From Simiduia agarivorans SA1 = DSM 21679 (GTDB lineage: Bacteria; Pseudomonadota; Gammaproteobacteria; Pseudomonadales; Cellvibrionaceae), in the NCBI RefSeq assembly GCF_000305785.2, contig NC_018868.3, positions 4,138,270 through 4,202,269 on the forward strand: a stretch of DNA of 64,000 nt, in the 5' to 3' direction. Position 1 is the first letter of the stretch; the number at the start of each line of letters is the position of its first letter. The notes under the pieces were generated by a model that did no database searches, was not told the origin of the DNA, and saw nothing but the letters and a program-made list of their open reading frames with translations. A program made the translations under genes and the position numbers. Positions 35,556-44,548 of this stretch are shown in pieces.

Positions 35556-37127
35556 TTAGCTTTCTAGTACTTCACGATGGAATACGATTCGGCGAATGCT
35601 TCGCTTATCGTCGAAGGGGACGATGATGTCTGGTTCTTCGCGTTCAAAAAGATCCAGCTCTGGCTCTTTTGACGTCCCAAGTAGGTCTACATATGTCCCA
35701 TAATCAACCGAGTAAATGTTGTACCTTACGCCAGGATTATCCTTGTCTGCATATCCCCGCTGCATATGGTGGATGACGCGTGCATCAAAAAGTCGTTGAA
35801 CAACCGGATGGCGCTCTAGTTCGCGTGGCAGTAGAAAGGATCGTGCTCGCCTTTTTCCAATGACATCGTCGATAATTCTTCGTAAAACTTCTTGAAGTTC
35901 GTCGTCGAGGTATTGTGCCTTGTCTTGTTCGAACCATTGGCGAGCACTGTCAACAACTGCGGCCTTATCAATCGAGTCTCGTCCTCTGCGTTGAGAGTCA
36001 AAAAAAGCTTTAGTGAAAATATTGATTAAGTCACGGACTACGCCCTCGCAAGCTCGCGCTAACTCGGCGCATGTGGCTCTCTCCGTGAAAAGGCGCGACG
36101 CCAGTTGGCGGCCTGAATGAACGCCGTACTGTGTACCTAAATAGCCTTCTTCAAGCTCGCTAGATAAATGTCTAAACAATACATCGGCATACACGTCTGT
36201 AATTTGTTCCGGATTTCTATCGAATACGTAATAGTCGTCTAGATCGGGCGCGGTGGCAATATCTGCACCCAATTCGAATCCAATAAGGCCTGTATTCGTA
36301 TGATTGGAAAATCTACATCGGTATTCAAGTGCTGATATCTTCATTGTCGCTTCGTTCAAAGGGAGTACCCCTCTTTTTAGAAACTCAGCAAGATAAGGTT
36401 GTACGTCAGCGGGAAGTGAGGACCATTCATCAACGAGAATCACTAAGTTTGTCTCGGCTAATTCCAAAACTCTTTTCAAATTTCGATACAGCTCCGGAAA
36501 GATGATTTTGTCGTCGGTATCTACCGTGTACTCAGCATTCTGGCGATCGACTACTTCTTGCGATTTCCTGCCGCCTAGGTTCGTATTTGTTCCAAATGAA
36601 TGTCCTGATAGCGAGATCTGGGCTGAGTGTTCTGAATTCACTGTCTTTGCATCTGATACTTCAGTTTCAACTCGACTTGCTCGAAGTGTTGTCAACGGTT
36701 CAGTAATAAGTGATACCAAGTGGTCTGCTTCTTCAAGTGCTTCGTTTGCTTGTTCGCTTGGGAATTCAATAATGTGTTCCAGTAATGAGTGATGAATGAC
36801 TAGTAGTAGGTCGCGAAAAAGCGCCAAGCAGCGCCGAGCCATGGGTAGTGATCCATCTGCAAATTGTGTGGTACTTCCAAGTGTACGACAATCAATGTAG
36901 ACAACAGTTGAATCTTCGTCATCAAGGAATCTTTTCTCTAGTACCTTCATGACGTGAGTTTTTCCAGTTCCTCTTCTTCCGTAAAAGATTTGATGATTTC
37001 GATTGTGTAGTTGGGGAAGCAAGCCTATATCAACATATGTATTTACGAGTTTTGCAGTATCAGTTTGTCGTTCTGAGCGCTGCATAATCCTAGACGCAGC
37101 AGCTTGTAGTTTAGGGTCTTGTATCAC
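35556..37127 (-). CDS. ORC/CDC6-like AAA ATPase
   Basis: A 523-residue P-loop ATPase related to the ORC-CDC6 family AAA ATPases. Walker A is GRRGTGKT (50-57) and Walker B is LVILVDEWSS with Asp233-Glu234. Between them lies an unusual polar stretch (about 150-205) rich in Ser, Thr, Asn and Glu with no recognised fold. The C-terminal third includes a possible winged-helix region (LPRELERHPVVQRLFDARVIHHMQRG) and an acidic tail. The GTG start is preceded by GAGGGAAT. It is not next to a replication origin or plasmid gene, so a defence, mobile-element or regulatory role is possible but unproven. Confidence 0.75.
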   Translation of the reverse strand: MIQDPKLQAAASRIMQRSERQTDTAKLVNTYVDIGLLPQLHNRNHQIFYGRRGTGKTHVMKVLEKRFLDDEDSTVVYIDCRTLGSTTQFADGSLPMARRCLALFRDLLLVIHHSLLEHIIEFPSEQANEALEEADHLVSLITEPLTTLRASRVETEVSDAKTVNSEHSAQISLSGHSFGTNTNLGGRKSQEVVDRQNAEYTVDTDDKIIFPELYRNLKRVLELAETNLVILVDEWSSLPADVQPYLAEFLKRGVLPLNEATMKISALEYRCRFSNHTNTGLIGFELGADIATAPDLDDYYVFDRNPEQITDVYADVLFRHLSSELEEGYLGTQYGVHSGRQLASRLFTERATCAELARACEGVVRDLINIFTKAFFDSQRRGRDSIDKAAVVDSARQWFEQDKAQYLDDELQEVLRRIIDDVIGKRRARSFLLPRELERHPVVQRLFDARVIHHMQRGYADKDNPGVRYNIYSVDYGTYVDLLGTSKEPELDLFEREEPDIIVPFDDKRSIRRIVFHREVLES

Positions 37128-37338
37128 TTTATTCCCTCTCGCTATATTTTACATTTCGGGCTGTAAGCGGGCACCGATTTTTAAGTACATATAAATAGGT
37201 TGAAAATTATTGTATCCAGTTCGAAGCTATTGGGCGGTCTACTTAATTGAGTTTAAAGGGTTTTAATTAAGTATGCAGTCCCTTGGATTGACTAAGCCTG
37301 TTGCGTATTTTCACAGGCTCTCTTATTTATTTATCGAT

Positions 37339-37716
37339 TCAAACCAAAAACTCAACCGGATCTTTAGACTTAAAATCTCGCTTACGCATAATCGTAATTG
37401 CGATAATTTCCCGGTTGTCGAAGCCTGATGGATCTCTGGTTAGTTCAACAGCACACGGAATATTAATGTCGGTCTTTGTACACCTGACATTAAACGTATC
37501 CTGATGTTTAAGCTTGATTAGTTTACTAAGGTAAACCGTGGTAAGGCGGTTAAAGATGCTGTGTAACTCGGTAATGCTTATGTTGGGGATGTTTCTGGGG
37601 TGGTTCATTCGGTCTTTGACGAAGTGAACGGACATTTTGAATTTCAAGCGTTCTTTTGAAAAACGCTCGTTAAGTATGCTCTCCAGCATTGTGATTTCAT
37701 CGAGTGCAATACCCAT
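37339..37716 (-). CDS. Hypothetical protein in the AT-rich island
   Basis: A 125-residue soluble protein with no recognised family. It has an N-terminal helix (LDEITMLESILNERFSKERLKF) followed by alternating strands, including ILPCAVEL-like and REIIAITIMRKRDF segments. Its ATG overlaps the stop of the small gene upstream by one base (TAATG) and GGGAGAG lies just upstream, so the pair is an operon. The C-terminal RKRDFKSKDPVEFLV end is reminiscent of small phage proteins, but this is only an impression. Confidence 0.6.
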   Translation of the reverse strand: MGIALDEITMLESILNERFSKERLKFKMSVHFVKDRMNHPRNIPNISITELHSIFNRLTTVYLSKLIKLKHQDTFNVRCTKTDINIPCAVELTRDPSGFDNREIIAITIMRKRDFKSKDPVEFLV

Positions 37717-37934
37717 TATTTCTCTCCCTGAAAATTTTGGTACAGCGCAGCTAATTTGGTATTCAGTTCTTCGGTTGTGTGCGCGATGACTGACCCGGCA
37801 GGTTGTGACTCTTGTAACGTGCCTATACGAACCTCAAACTCTTCATTATCAAAAGAGTCAATGAAGATAGATGTTCCAGTTTCTTCGTCAATGAAAGAGG
37901 CGAAATTATCCTCTATCGACATATTGAAATTCAC
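37716..37934 (-). CDS. Small acidic hypothetical protein in the AT-rich island
   Basis: A 72-residue acidic protein with no recognised family. The sequence is rich in Asp, Glu, Phe and Ile (FASFIDEETGTSIFIDSFDNEEFEV) and ends in a helix (ELNTKLAALYQNF). The GTG start at 37934 is supported by AAGGAG seven bases upstream; an internal ATG is less well placed. It is first in a two-gene operon and its base composition matches the adjacent ATPase gene. A small acidic first gene resembles antitoxin or anti-restriction arrangements, but there is no direct evidence. Confidence 0.6.
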   Translation of the reverse strand: MNFNMSIEDNFASFIDEETGTSIFIDSFDNEEFEVRIGTLQESQPAGSVIAHTTEELNTKLAALYQNFQGEK

Positions 37935-38192
37935 GGTGATCTCCTTCTCGTGTGATTTGCTGGCAAGTCCCTGCGCAATCAGGCTTGGGCGTTTGGATTT
38001 GCGAAGGTCTCAATAGTTAACCAAGTCGCATTATTCGTCAATATAGGACTTCAGTGCTTTTTGGATTTCTAAAAACCCTGCAAAGCGAAGGGAGATAATG
38101 TTTGATGTGTAGTGGGACAGCGCACAAAGCAAAAGGCTACAGAAACAACCGTAAGATAGTTGTCGCGGAAACCAGCACCCAACGTCCTTCCC

Positions 38193-38368
38193 CAACCACC
38201 CCCTGCCTTTTGCAAAGGCCAGGGATGGCCGATTAGCGCCTCAGTATATGGGTGGAGTGAGCGTTTTTAGCCAAGCACTGCTTGGCGCTCACGGAACGCC
38301 GCCAAGTTCACTTGGTGGCCGGGCCCGGAGGGTAATGTGGCGCGGCAAAAGGTAGGGGGTGGTTGGGG
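38193..38368. repeat. Inverted-repeat element with internal hairpins
   Basis: Terminal inverted repeats of 24 bp (38193-38216 and 38345-38368, one mismatch) begin CCCCAACCACCCCCT and enclose hairpins GTGAGCG...CGCTCAC, GCCAAGCA-C-TGCTTGGC and a GCCACCAAGT-type palindrome. No coding capacity. It resembles a MITE or a structured REP-type element; TTGTCGCGGAAA occurs just outside both ends (near 38158 and 38395). Confidence 0.55.
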
Positions 38369-38641
38369 CATGGTGGGGTGATTGGGTTGAGAGTTTGTCG
38401 CGGAAATAATTTAGTTGGCGTTTAGAGTTGTTTTGGTGGCGTTTAAATCTTTTTCTTGGGTGGGATGGGTTGTTGGGGTTGGGTGGTTGGTCTGCCGGTT
38501 CAGTGAGGGCAGTTCATAGGGGAGATGGGTGGTGGCTGGGGGTATTCGCGCAAAGGATCGGATGGCCGACTCTGCGTTCCCACAGGAGTGGTTTTTGTTT
38601 GGGTTGGGTGGTGGCTGAGGGAATTCGCGCAAGGGATTGCG

Positions 38642-38753
38642 CTCCCACAATGGGTTGCTCCCACAGGGTTGTGCTCCCACAGGGTTGTGCTCCCACAGGG
38701 TTGTGCTCCTACAATGGGTTGCTCCCACAGGTTTGCACTCCCACCAATGGTGG
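38642..38753 (+). repeat. Seven-unit 16-bp tandem repeat array
   Basis: Seven consecutive 16-base units fit the period exactly, with the core CTCCCACAGGGTTGTG repeated identically three times at 38658-38705 and flanked by diverged copies (CTCCCACAATGGGTTG and similar). The unit resembles the GCTCCCACA repeats common in Pseudomonas-type genomes. It lies immediately before the argS terminator. Confidence 0.75.
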
Positions 38754-38759
38754 GCCCAA

Positions 38760-38787
38760 CAAAAAGCCCGGCGTTGCCGGGCGTTTG
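38760..38787 (-). terminator. Rho-independent terminator of argS
   Basis: On the minus strand, GCCCGGCAACGCCGGGC forms a stem with a short loop and is followed by TTTTT. It lies directly after the argS stop. Confidence 0.85.
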
Positions 38788-38789
38788 GG

Positions 38790-40523
38790 TTACATCTGTT
38801 CGCTGACTTCGATGCCGAGTACCGAGAGGCCGAGGGCGAGGGTGTCGGCTACGGTGCTGGCGAGGCGGAGGCGGCTGTCGCGTACGGCGGGGTCTACGCC
38901 GTCTTTGAGGATCGGGCAGGCTTCGTAGAAACTCATGAACTGGCTGGCCAGTTCGTATAAATAAGTACACAACACATGCGGCAAGGCTTCGGCCCCCATG
39001 TGATCGAACGCCTCCGGCAGCTGCAATACCTTTAACGCCAATGCCTGCTCCTGTGCCTCTGCAATCACAATCGGTGCGTCTGCATTGAAGTCGCCGGCTT
39101 TGCGGAAAATACTTTTAATGCGCGTGTAGGCGTATTGCAGGTAGGGTGCCGTGTTGCCTTCGAACGCCAGCATCGCATCCCAGTTGAACACGTAATCGTT
39201 GGTGCGGGTTTTGGACAGGTCTGCGTATTTCACCGCGCCAATGCCCACCTTGCGGCCCACCTCGCGGATCAGCTCGTCGCCCAGCTCCGGGTTCTTATCT
39301 GCCACCAGTTGCGTGGCGCGCTCAATCGCCTCGTCCAACAGTTCCGCCAGTTTGACCGTGCCGCCGGAACGGGTTTTGAATGGCTTGCCGTCGGCGCCCA
39401 TCATGGTGCCGAAGGCATGGTGTTCCAGGCTCACCGCATCCGTCACATAGCCGGCCTTGCGCGAGAGCGTGAACACCTGCTGCATGTGCAGCGACTGGCG
39501 GGCATCAATAAAGTACATGATGCGGTCGGCGTTCAATTGGCCCACCCGGTAGCGCATGGCGGCCAGATCGGTGGTGGCGTAAAGGTAACCGCCGCCCTGT
39601 TTCTGAATGATCATCACCGACGGGTTGCCTTCTTTATCTTTCATTTCATCCAGAAAACACACCACCGCGCCCTGGTCCTGCTGGGCAATGCCGCGATCGA
39701 GTAAGTCTTTTACCAGCACCGGCAGGTCGGCGTTGTAGGCGCTTTCGCCCATCACATCTTTGCGCGTGAGGGTCACGTTCAGAGTTTTGTAGTTGTCTTC
39801 GCCGTGCTTGAGGGAGATATCCTTGAACTGCTCCCACAGTGTCAGGATGCGTTCGTCGCCGCCTTGCAGCTTCACCACATAGTCGCGCGCTTTCTGGGCG
39901 AAGGCTTCATCGTCATCAAAATGCTTTTTCGCCTGTTGGTAAAACACCTCCAGGTCTTTCAGCGCAAAGGCCGCGCCTTCGTTCGCGGCCAGGTGCTCTT
40001 CCAGTTCCGCAATCAGCATGCCGAACTGGGTGCCCCAATCGCCCACGTGGTTCTGGCGGATCACCTTATGGCCCTGGAATTCCAGCAGGCGCGCCAGTGA
40101 ATCACCAATGATGGTGGAGCGGATGTGGCCCACGTGCATTTCTTTGGCGAGGTTGGGGGCGGAGTAATCCACCACCACCGTCTGTGGTGCTTCTACCGGC
40201 GCCAGGCCCAGGCGGCTGTCACCGGCCAGTGCCTGGGTCTGGGCTGCCAGCCATTCGGGGTTCAGGTGAATATTAATGAAGCCGGGGCCGGCAATTTCCA
40301 CCTGGCTGGCCATGCCGTCCAGCGCCAGTGCATCCACAATCTGCCCGGCCAGCGCGCGCGGGTTGGTGCCCATGCGCTTGGCCGCGCCCATGGCGCCGTT
40401 GATCTGGTAGTCGCCAAAGCCGGCCTTTTTTGCCGGTGCCACGGCGGGCGGGCAATCGGCGGGAATGCCAACGGCAGACATGGCGGCTTGGGCTTTTTGG
40501 GTCAACAGGGCGCGGATATTCAT
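38790..40523 (-). CDS. argS: Arginyl-tRNA synthetase
   Basis: A 577-residue class I aminoacyl-tRNA synthetase that charges tRNA-Arg. The HIGH-type motif is [19 protein letters not shown] (near residue 130), preceded by the [11 protein letters not shown] signature. The KMSKS equivalent is degenerate, as normal for ArgRS ([11 protein letters not shown]). The C-terminal anticodon-binding DALR domain ends [19 protein letters not shown]. The start at 40523 gives the expected [11 protein letters not shown]-terminus. It is divergent from aminopeptidase P. Confidence 0.97.
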   Translation of the reverse strand: MNIRALLTQKAQAAMSAVGIPADCPPAVAPAKKAGFGDYQINGAMGAAKRMGTNPRALAGQIVDALALDGMASQVEIAGPGFINIHLNPEWLAAQTQALAGDSRLGLAPVEAPQTVVVDYSAPNLAKEMHVGHIRSTIIGDSLARLLEFQGHKVIRQNHVGDWGTQFGMLIAELEEHLAANEGAAFALKDLEVFYQQAKKHFDDDEAFAQKARDYVVKLQGGDERILTLWEQFKDISLKHGEDNYKTLNVTLTRKDVMGESAYNADLPVLVKDLLDRGIAQQDQGAVVCFLDEMKDKEGNPSVMIIQKQGGGYLYATTDLAAMRYRVGQLNADRIMYFIDARQSLHMQQVFTLSRKAGYVTDAVSLEHHAFGTMMGADGKPFKTRSGGTVKLAELLDEAIERATQLVADKNPELGDELIREVGRKVGIGAVKYADLSKTRTNDYVFNWDAMLAFEGNTAPYLQYAYTRIKSIFRKAGDFNADAPIVIAEAQEQALALKVLQLPEAFDHMGAEALPHVLCTYLYELASQFMSFYEACPILKDGVDPAVRDSRLRLASTVADTLALGLSVLGIEVSEQM

Positions 40524-40654
40524 AGGCTTGGGGCGGAATCGGTCAATAAGGAGGGCGAATTTTAGCGGCACGGGGGGTAGATGCAAGGCTGCCTTTGTGT
40601 GACGGGGGCATTTATTCGTTACACTGGCGAATTATGTATTAAACAGGTGTAGCT

Positions 40655-42466
40655 ATGTCCCAGAGCAGGACCCAAAGCAACGTGATCCAGACCCGCCTGG
40701 ACGCCGTGCGCAAATCCCTCAAAGCCGCCGGTGTACAGGCCTATATCCAACCCCGGGCCGACGAATACCTGGGTGAGTATGTGCCGGCGTACAACGAGCG
40801 CCTGCTCTGGTTGTCGGGTTTTACCGGCTCGGCCGGCTACGCCGTGGTGCTGGAGCAGGGCGCGGGTATCTTCACCGATGGCCGCTACACCATTCAGGTG
40901 CGCAATCAGGCACCGGCGGATTGCTTCAGCTATGAAAGCCTCACCGATACCGACCTGGCCGACTGGCTGGCGGATCAACTGCCCAAGGGCGCCGCGCTCG
41001 GTTACGACCCGCGCATGCACACCGCCACCTGGGCCCGCGCCACGGCAGCCGCACTCACCAAGCGCGGCCTGAGCCTGGTGCCCCTGAATACCAACCCGGT
41101 GGATGCCAACTGGCACGACCGGCCCGCGCCCGAGGCCAATCCGGTGACCCTGTTCAGCCATGCTTCGGCCGGTGCTACCAGTGTGGAAAAGCGCCAGCGC
41201 ATCGGCAAACTGCTCACGCGTGAAGGCGTGGACGTGGCCATGATCACCGCGCCCGATTCCATTGCGTGGCTGCTGAACCTGCGCGGGCAGGACATTCCCT
41301 GTATGCCGGTGGTGCTGGGTTCGGCCCTGTTGTACGCCAATGGCGATCTGATTTTCTTTACCGACCTGAAAAAAATAGTCCCCGGCGCCGCCGCCCATGT
41401 GGGCGAGGGTGTGAGTTTTAGGGCCGAAGCCGAACTGGCCTCAGCCATTGGCCAGCTGCGCGGCTTGTCTGTGTTAGCCGACCCGGAGCAAAGCAATGCC
41501 TGGTGCATTCAGCAGGCCAGCGCCGCCGGCGCCAAGGTGGTGGAGGGCGCCGACCCGGTGGCCATTCCCAAAGCCGCCAAGAATGAGGCCGAACTGGCCG
41601 GCATGCGCGAGGCCCATTTGCGCGACGGCGTGGCCGTGTGCCGGTTCCTGGCCTGGCTGGATGCGGAAGTGGACGCCGGCCGTTTTCACGACGAAGCGGC
41701 CCTGGCCGACCAGCTCCTGCGCTTCCGCAAACAATTGCCCGAATTCCGCGATTCCAGTTTCGATACCATTTCTGCCGCCGGTGCCAACGCCGCCATGTGC
41801 CACTACAACCACCTGAATGGCACGCCGGCCCTGTTGCCGAACAACAGTTTGTATCTGGTGGATTCCGGCGCCCAGTACCCGGACGGCACCACCGATATCA
41901 CCCGCACCGTCGCCATTGGCGAGGTGACCGAAGACATGCAGCGCATGGTGACGCTGGTGCTCAAGGGCCACATTGCGCTCGATACCGCGCGCTTTCCCAA
42001 GGGTACCTGCGGCCAGCAACTGGATGCGCTGGCGCGCCAGTTTTTGTGGGCCGAAGGCTTCGATTACGATCACGGCACCGGGCATGGCGTTGGCCATTTC
42101 CTGAGCGTGCACGAAGGCCCGCAACGGATTTCCAAAGCCGCCAGCCGGGTGCCATTAATGCCCGGCATGGTGTGCTCCAACGAGCCGGGGTACTACCGAG
42201 ACCACGCTTTTGGTATCCGCCTGGAAAACCTGGTGGCGGTGCGCCCCTGTGCGGCCCTGGCCGGCGCCGAGCGCGAGATTTATGAATTCGAAGCGCTGAC
42301 CATGGTGCCCATGGATACCCGCCTGTTCCTGACGTCGTTAATGACCGATGCAGAGATCCAATGGGTGAATGATTACCACCAGCGCGTGCGTGCCGCCATG
42401 GCGCCGCGCCTGCAGGGGGATGAGGCCACCCTGGCCTGGTTGGAACGGGCCACCCGGCCCTTGTGA
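40655..42466 (+). CDS. Xaa-Pro aminopeptidase (M24B family, long form)
   Basis: A 603-residue aminopeptidase P of the long, eukaryote-like type with two N-terminal creatinase-like domains (about 10-300) and a C-terminal pita-bread M24 domain. Metal and catalytic ligands are visible: Asp in YLVDSGAQYPDGTTDITRT, His in DHGTGHGVGHFLSVHEGP, and Glu in MVCSNEPGYYRDHAFGIRLENL. It removes N-terminal residues next to proline. The ATG follows an AACAGGTGTAG region. Confidence 0.93.
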   Translation: MSQSRTQSNVIQTRLDAVRKSLKAAGVQAYIQPRADEYLGEYVPAYNERLLWLSGFTGSAGYAVVLEQGAGIFTDGRYTIQVRNQAPADCFSYESLTDTDLADWLADQLPKGAALGYDPRMHTATWARATAAALTKRGLSLVPLNTNPVDANWHDRPAPEANPVTLFSHASAGATSVEKRQRIGKLLTREGVDVAMITAPDSIAWLLNLRGQDIPCMPVVLGSALLYANGDLIFFTDLKKIVPGAAAHVGEGVSFRAEAELASAIGQLRGLSVLADPEQSNAWCIQQASAAGAKVVEGADPVAIPKAAKNEAELAGMREAHLRDGVAVCRFLAWLDAEVDAGRFHDEAALADQLLRFRKQLPEFRDSSFDTISAAGANAAMCHYNHLNGTPALLPNNSLYLVDSGAQYPDGTTDITRTVAIGEVTEDMQRMVTLVLKGHIALDTARFPKGTCGQQLDALARQFLWAEGFDYDHGTGHGVGHFLSVHEGPQRISKAASRVPLMPGMVCSNEPGYYRDHAFGIRLENLVAVRPCAALAGAEREIYEFEALTMVPMDTRLFLTSLMTDAEIQWVNDYHQRVRAAMAPRLQGDEATLAWLERATRPL

Positions 42467-42576
42467 GCGGCGTGTGGTATTGCCTCAGCCAGGCGCCAGC
42501 CTGTGAGGTGATACCGCGCAAAATTTCTGCCCTATGCCATACTGAACCTAATCTCAGTTACAGGCGCAAGCGTTAG

Positions 42577-43593
42577 GTGCATATTCTTATTTGCGATGAC
42601 TCGGGCATGGCCCGCAAGCAGGCTGCCCGCTCCCTGCCGGCGGGGCTGGCCAGCAGTGTGGCATTTGCTGAACACGGTGCCGCCGCACTCGAGCATCTTT
42701 CCGCGAATCGCGTGGACCTGCTGTTGCTCGATCTCACCATGCCGGTGATGGACGGCTACGAAACGCTGGCCGCCATCCGCGAACGCCAGATTGAATGCGG
42801 CATTGTAGTGATTTCAGGCGACATTCAGCCCCGGGCCCGGGAAAAAGTCATGAGTCTTGGCGCGCTCGACTTCATTCAAAAGCCCATCGATACTGAAAAA
42901 CTGCACAACACCTTGCGCGACTACGGTTTTATCGGCGCCGATGAACCCGTCGACGCGGCACCTGCGCCCGCGCAAGCACCGGCGGCCAGCGTGGTGGTGG
43001 AAACGCCCACCGTGTCCTCGCTGGAAAGCCTGCAGGAAGTGGCCAACATCGCCATGGGCGACGCCGCCGCAAAACTGGCGCAACTTTTAGGTACCTTCAT
43101 ACAACTGCCCATTCCCAACGTGGCCTGGCTTACGCCGGCAGAACTCGAAATGGCCCTGGGTGTGTTTCAGCTCGGCGGCCAGACCGTGGTCAGCCAGGGG
43201 TTTGTGTCCCGCGGCATGGCCGGGGAGGCCTTGCTCTATGCCGACCGCGACGGCGTAACCGGTTTACGCCGGGTGATGGCAGAGTACAAGTCACTTGAGC
43301 TCGCCAATCAGGCGCCGATTCTCGACGCCGCCTCGGTATTGATTGGTGCCTTCCTGTCCCGCTTTGGCCATGAAATTGATCTGAGTTTCAGCAAAAGTCA
43401 GCCGGTGCTATTGGCTGAAAATATTATGGGCAGTGATTATGTGTACAACTCTGCCGTGGACAATGTGTTGATGGTGGAAATTCCCTACGTGTTTTCCGAG
43501 CGCGATTTCGGTTGTGACCTGATGATTCTTTTACCCAAAGCCAGCGGCGAGCGGTTGTTGGATAGGGTGTCGCTGTTGTTGGAGGACGGCTGA
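42577..43593 (+). CDS. Response regulator with CheC-like phosphatase domain
   Basis: A 338-residue two-domain protein. An N-terminal receiver has the acidic pocket CDDSG and phospho-acceptor Asp52 in LLLLDLTMPVMDGYETL. After a Pro/Ala linker (about 125-150) a CheC/CheX/FliY-type domain carries LQEVANIAMGDAAAKLAQLLG with the Glu and Asn of the phosphatase motif. The GTG start follows TTAG; the stop overlaps the next gene's ATG, so the protein is coupled to a diguanylate cyclase. It may dephosphorylate CheY-like proteins or be an adaptor. No chemotaxis genes adjoin it. Confidence 0.85.
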   Translation: MHILICDDSGMARKQAARSLPAGLASSVAFAEHGAAALEHLSANRVDLLLLDLTMPVMDGYETLAAIRERQIECGIVVISGDIQPRAREKVMSLGALDFIQKPIDTEKLHNTLRDYGFIGADEPVDAAPAPAQAPAASVVVETPTVSSLESLQEVANIAMGDAAAKLAQLLGTFIQLPIPNVAWLTPAELEMALGVFQLGGQTVVSQGFVSRGMAGEALLYADRDGVTGLRRVMAEYKSLELANQAPILDAASVLIGAFLSRFGHEIDLSFSKSQPVLLAENIMGSDYVYNSAVDNVLMVEIPYVFSERDFGCDLMILLPKASGERLLDRVSLLLEDG

Positions 43594-44546
43594 TGGATAT
43601 GCGCGAAGTCCATTGGCTGATGGACATGGTCACCCACATTGATCTGGGCCTGGTGGTGTTCGACCGCAAGGGCAAAATTGCTGTGTGGAACCACTTTATG
43701 GAAAACCATTCCGGTTTCAGTTCCACCGAAATGCGCGACCAGTGTTTGTTTGAAGTCTATCCGCAGTTGAAGGAAGAGTGGTTTCAACGGGAGCTGGATG
43801 CGGTATTGCTGTTGGAAAACGAAGTGTTCATTACCTGGGAGCAGGTGCCGCACTTGTTGCCCTTTGCCGCCTACCGGCCGATTACCGCGAAAGCCCATTT
43901 CATGTACCAGAACATCGTGTTGCGTGCCATCCGCAACGCCAGCGGCGACGCCGAGCTGGTATCCATGACCCTGTACGATGTCACCGACATCGCCACCAAC
44001 AAGCTGGAATTGGAAACCGCCAACAATGAACTGGCGATCTTAAGCCGCACCGACCGGCTCACCGGACTCTACAACCGGGGCTTCTGGCAAGAGCAGCTGG
44101 AGCAAAGCTGGTCGTTACATCAGCGCTATGGCCGCACCTACAGTCTGGTGATTTTTGACATCGACCATTTCAAAAAAATCAACGATACCTATGGCCACCA
44201 GGCCGGTGATGAAGTGATTCGTCAGGTGTCGGGCGTCACCCGCGACTGTGCGCGCGACAGCGATTGTGTGGGCCGTTACGGGGGTGAGGAATTCACCGTG
44301 ATTCTGCCGCACACCGATAAAGCCGGTGCGGAAATTTTTGCCGAGCGCTTGCGCAAACAGGTGGAAGCGCTGGCGGTCAGCCATGAAGAGCACACTATCC
44401 GCTTTACCATCAGCTTGGGCGTGGCGGAAATCGACAAACGTTACGGCGATGAAGTGCATTGGCTGGAAGCAGCCGACCAGGCGCTGTATCAAAGCAAACA
44501 CGGCGGCCGCAATCAGGTTTCTCTGGCGCCGGCGTTGACCGACTGA
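43593..44546 (+). CDS. PAS-GGDEF diguanylate cyclase
   Basis: A 317-residue diguanylate cyclase with an N-terminal PAS domain (about 10-130) and a C-terminal GGDEF domain. The active-site loop is GGEEF at 230-234 in GRYGGEEFTVILP, and the allosteric product-inhibition site RDSD (221-224) lies exactly five residues before it, so both catalysis and feedback inhibition are likely. No membrane segments. Its ATG overlaps the stop of the REC-CheC gene, making a two-gene signalling unit. Confidence 0.93.
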   Translation: MDMREVHWLMDMVTHIDLGLVVFDRKGKIAVWNHFMENHSGFSSTEMRDQCLFEVYPQLKEEWFQRELDAVLLLENEVFITWEQVPHLLPFAAYRPITAKAHFMYQNIVLRAIRNASGDAELVSMTLYDVTDIATNKLELETANNELAILSRTDRLTGLYNRGFWQEQLEQSWSLHQRYGRTYSLVIFDIDHFKKINDTYGHQAGDEVIRQVSGVTRDCARDSDCVGRYGGEEFTVILPHTDKAGAEIFAERLRKQVEALAVSHEEHTIRFTISLGVAEIDKRYGDEVHWLEAADQALYQSKHGGRNQVSLAPALTD

Positions 44547-44548
44547 TT

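Larger units (their letters stand above)
37935..38789. other. Gene-free repeat-rich region
   Basis: About 850 bp without a convincing gene. It holds, in order, an inverted-repeat element with internal hairpins (38193-38368), two putative G-quadruplex runs (38355-38386 and 38458-38483), two near-identical 30-bp direct repeats (38529-38558 and 38609-38638), a 16-bp tandem array (38642-38753) and the argS terminator. Open frames in this region translate the repeats into low-complexity peptides and are judged non-coding. Confidence 0.7.

Noticed and set aside
35556-37127. Replication initiator of a plasmid or archaeal origin
   Set aside because: No origin-like iterons, partition genes or plasmid backbone genes nearby; the ORC/CDC6 resemblance is at the ATPase core only.
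38642-38753. CRISPR array
   Set aside because: Units are directly adjacent with no unique spacers and no cas genes are present.
38411-38970. Several overlapping open frames on both strands with repeated GSTTLWEH-type or SHRVVLPQG-type peptides
   Set aside because: They are translations of the 16-bp array and its diverged copies, and they overlap argS; no ribosome-binding site and no domain-like composition.
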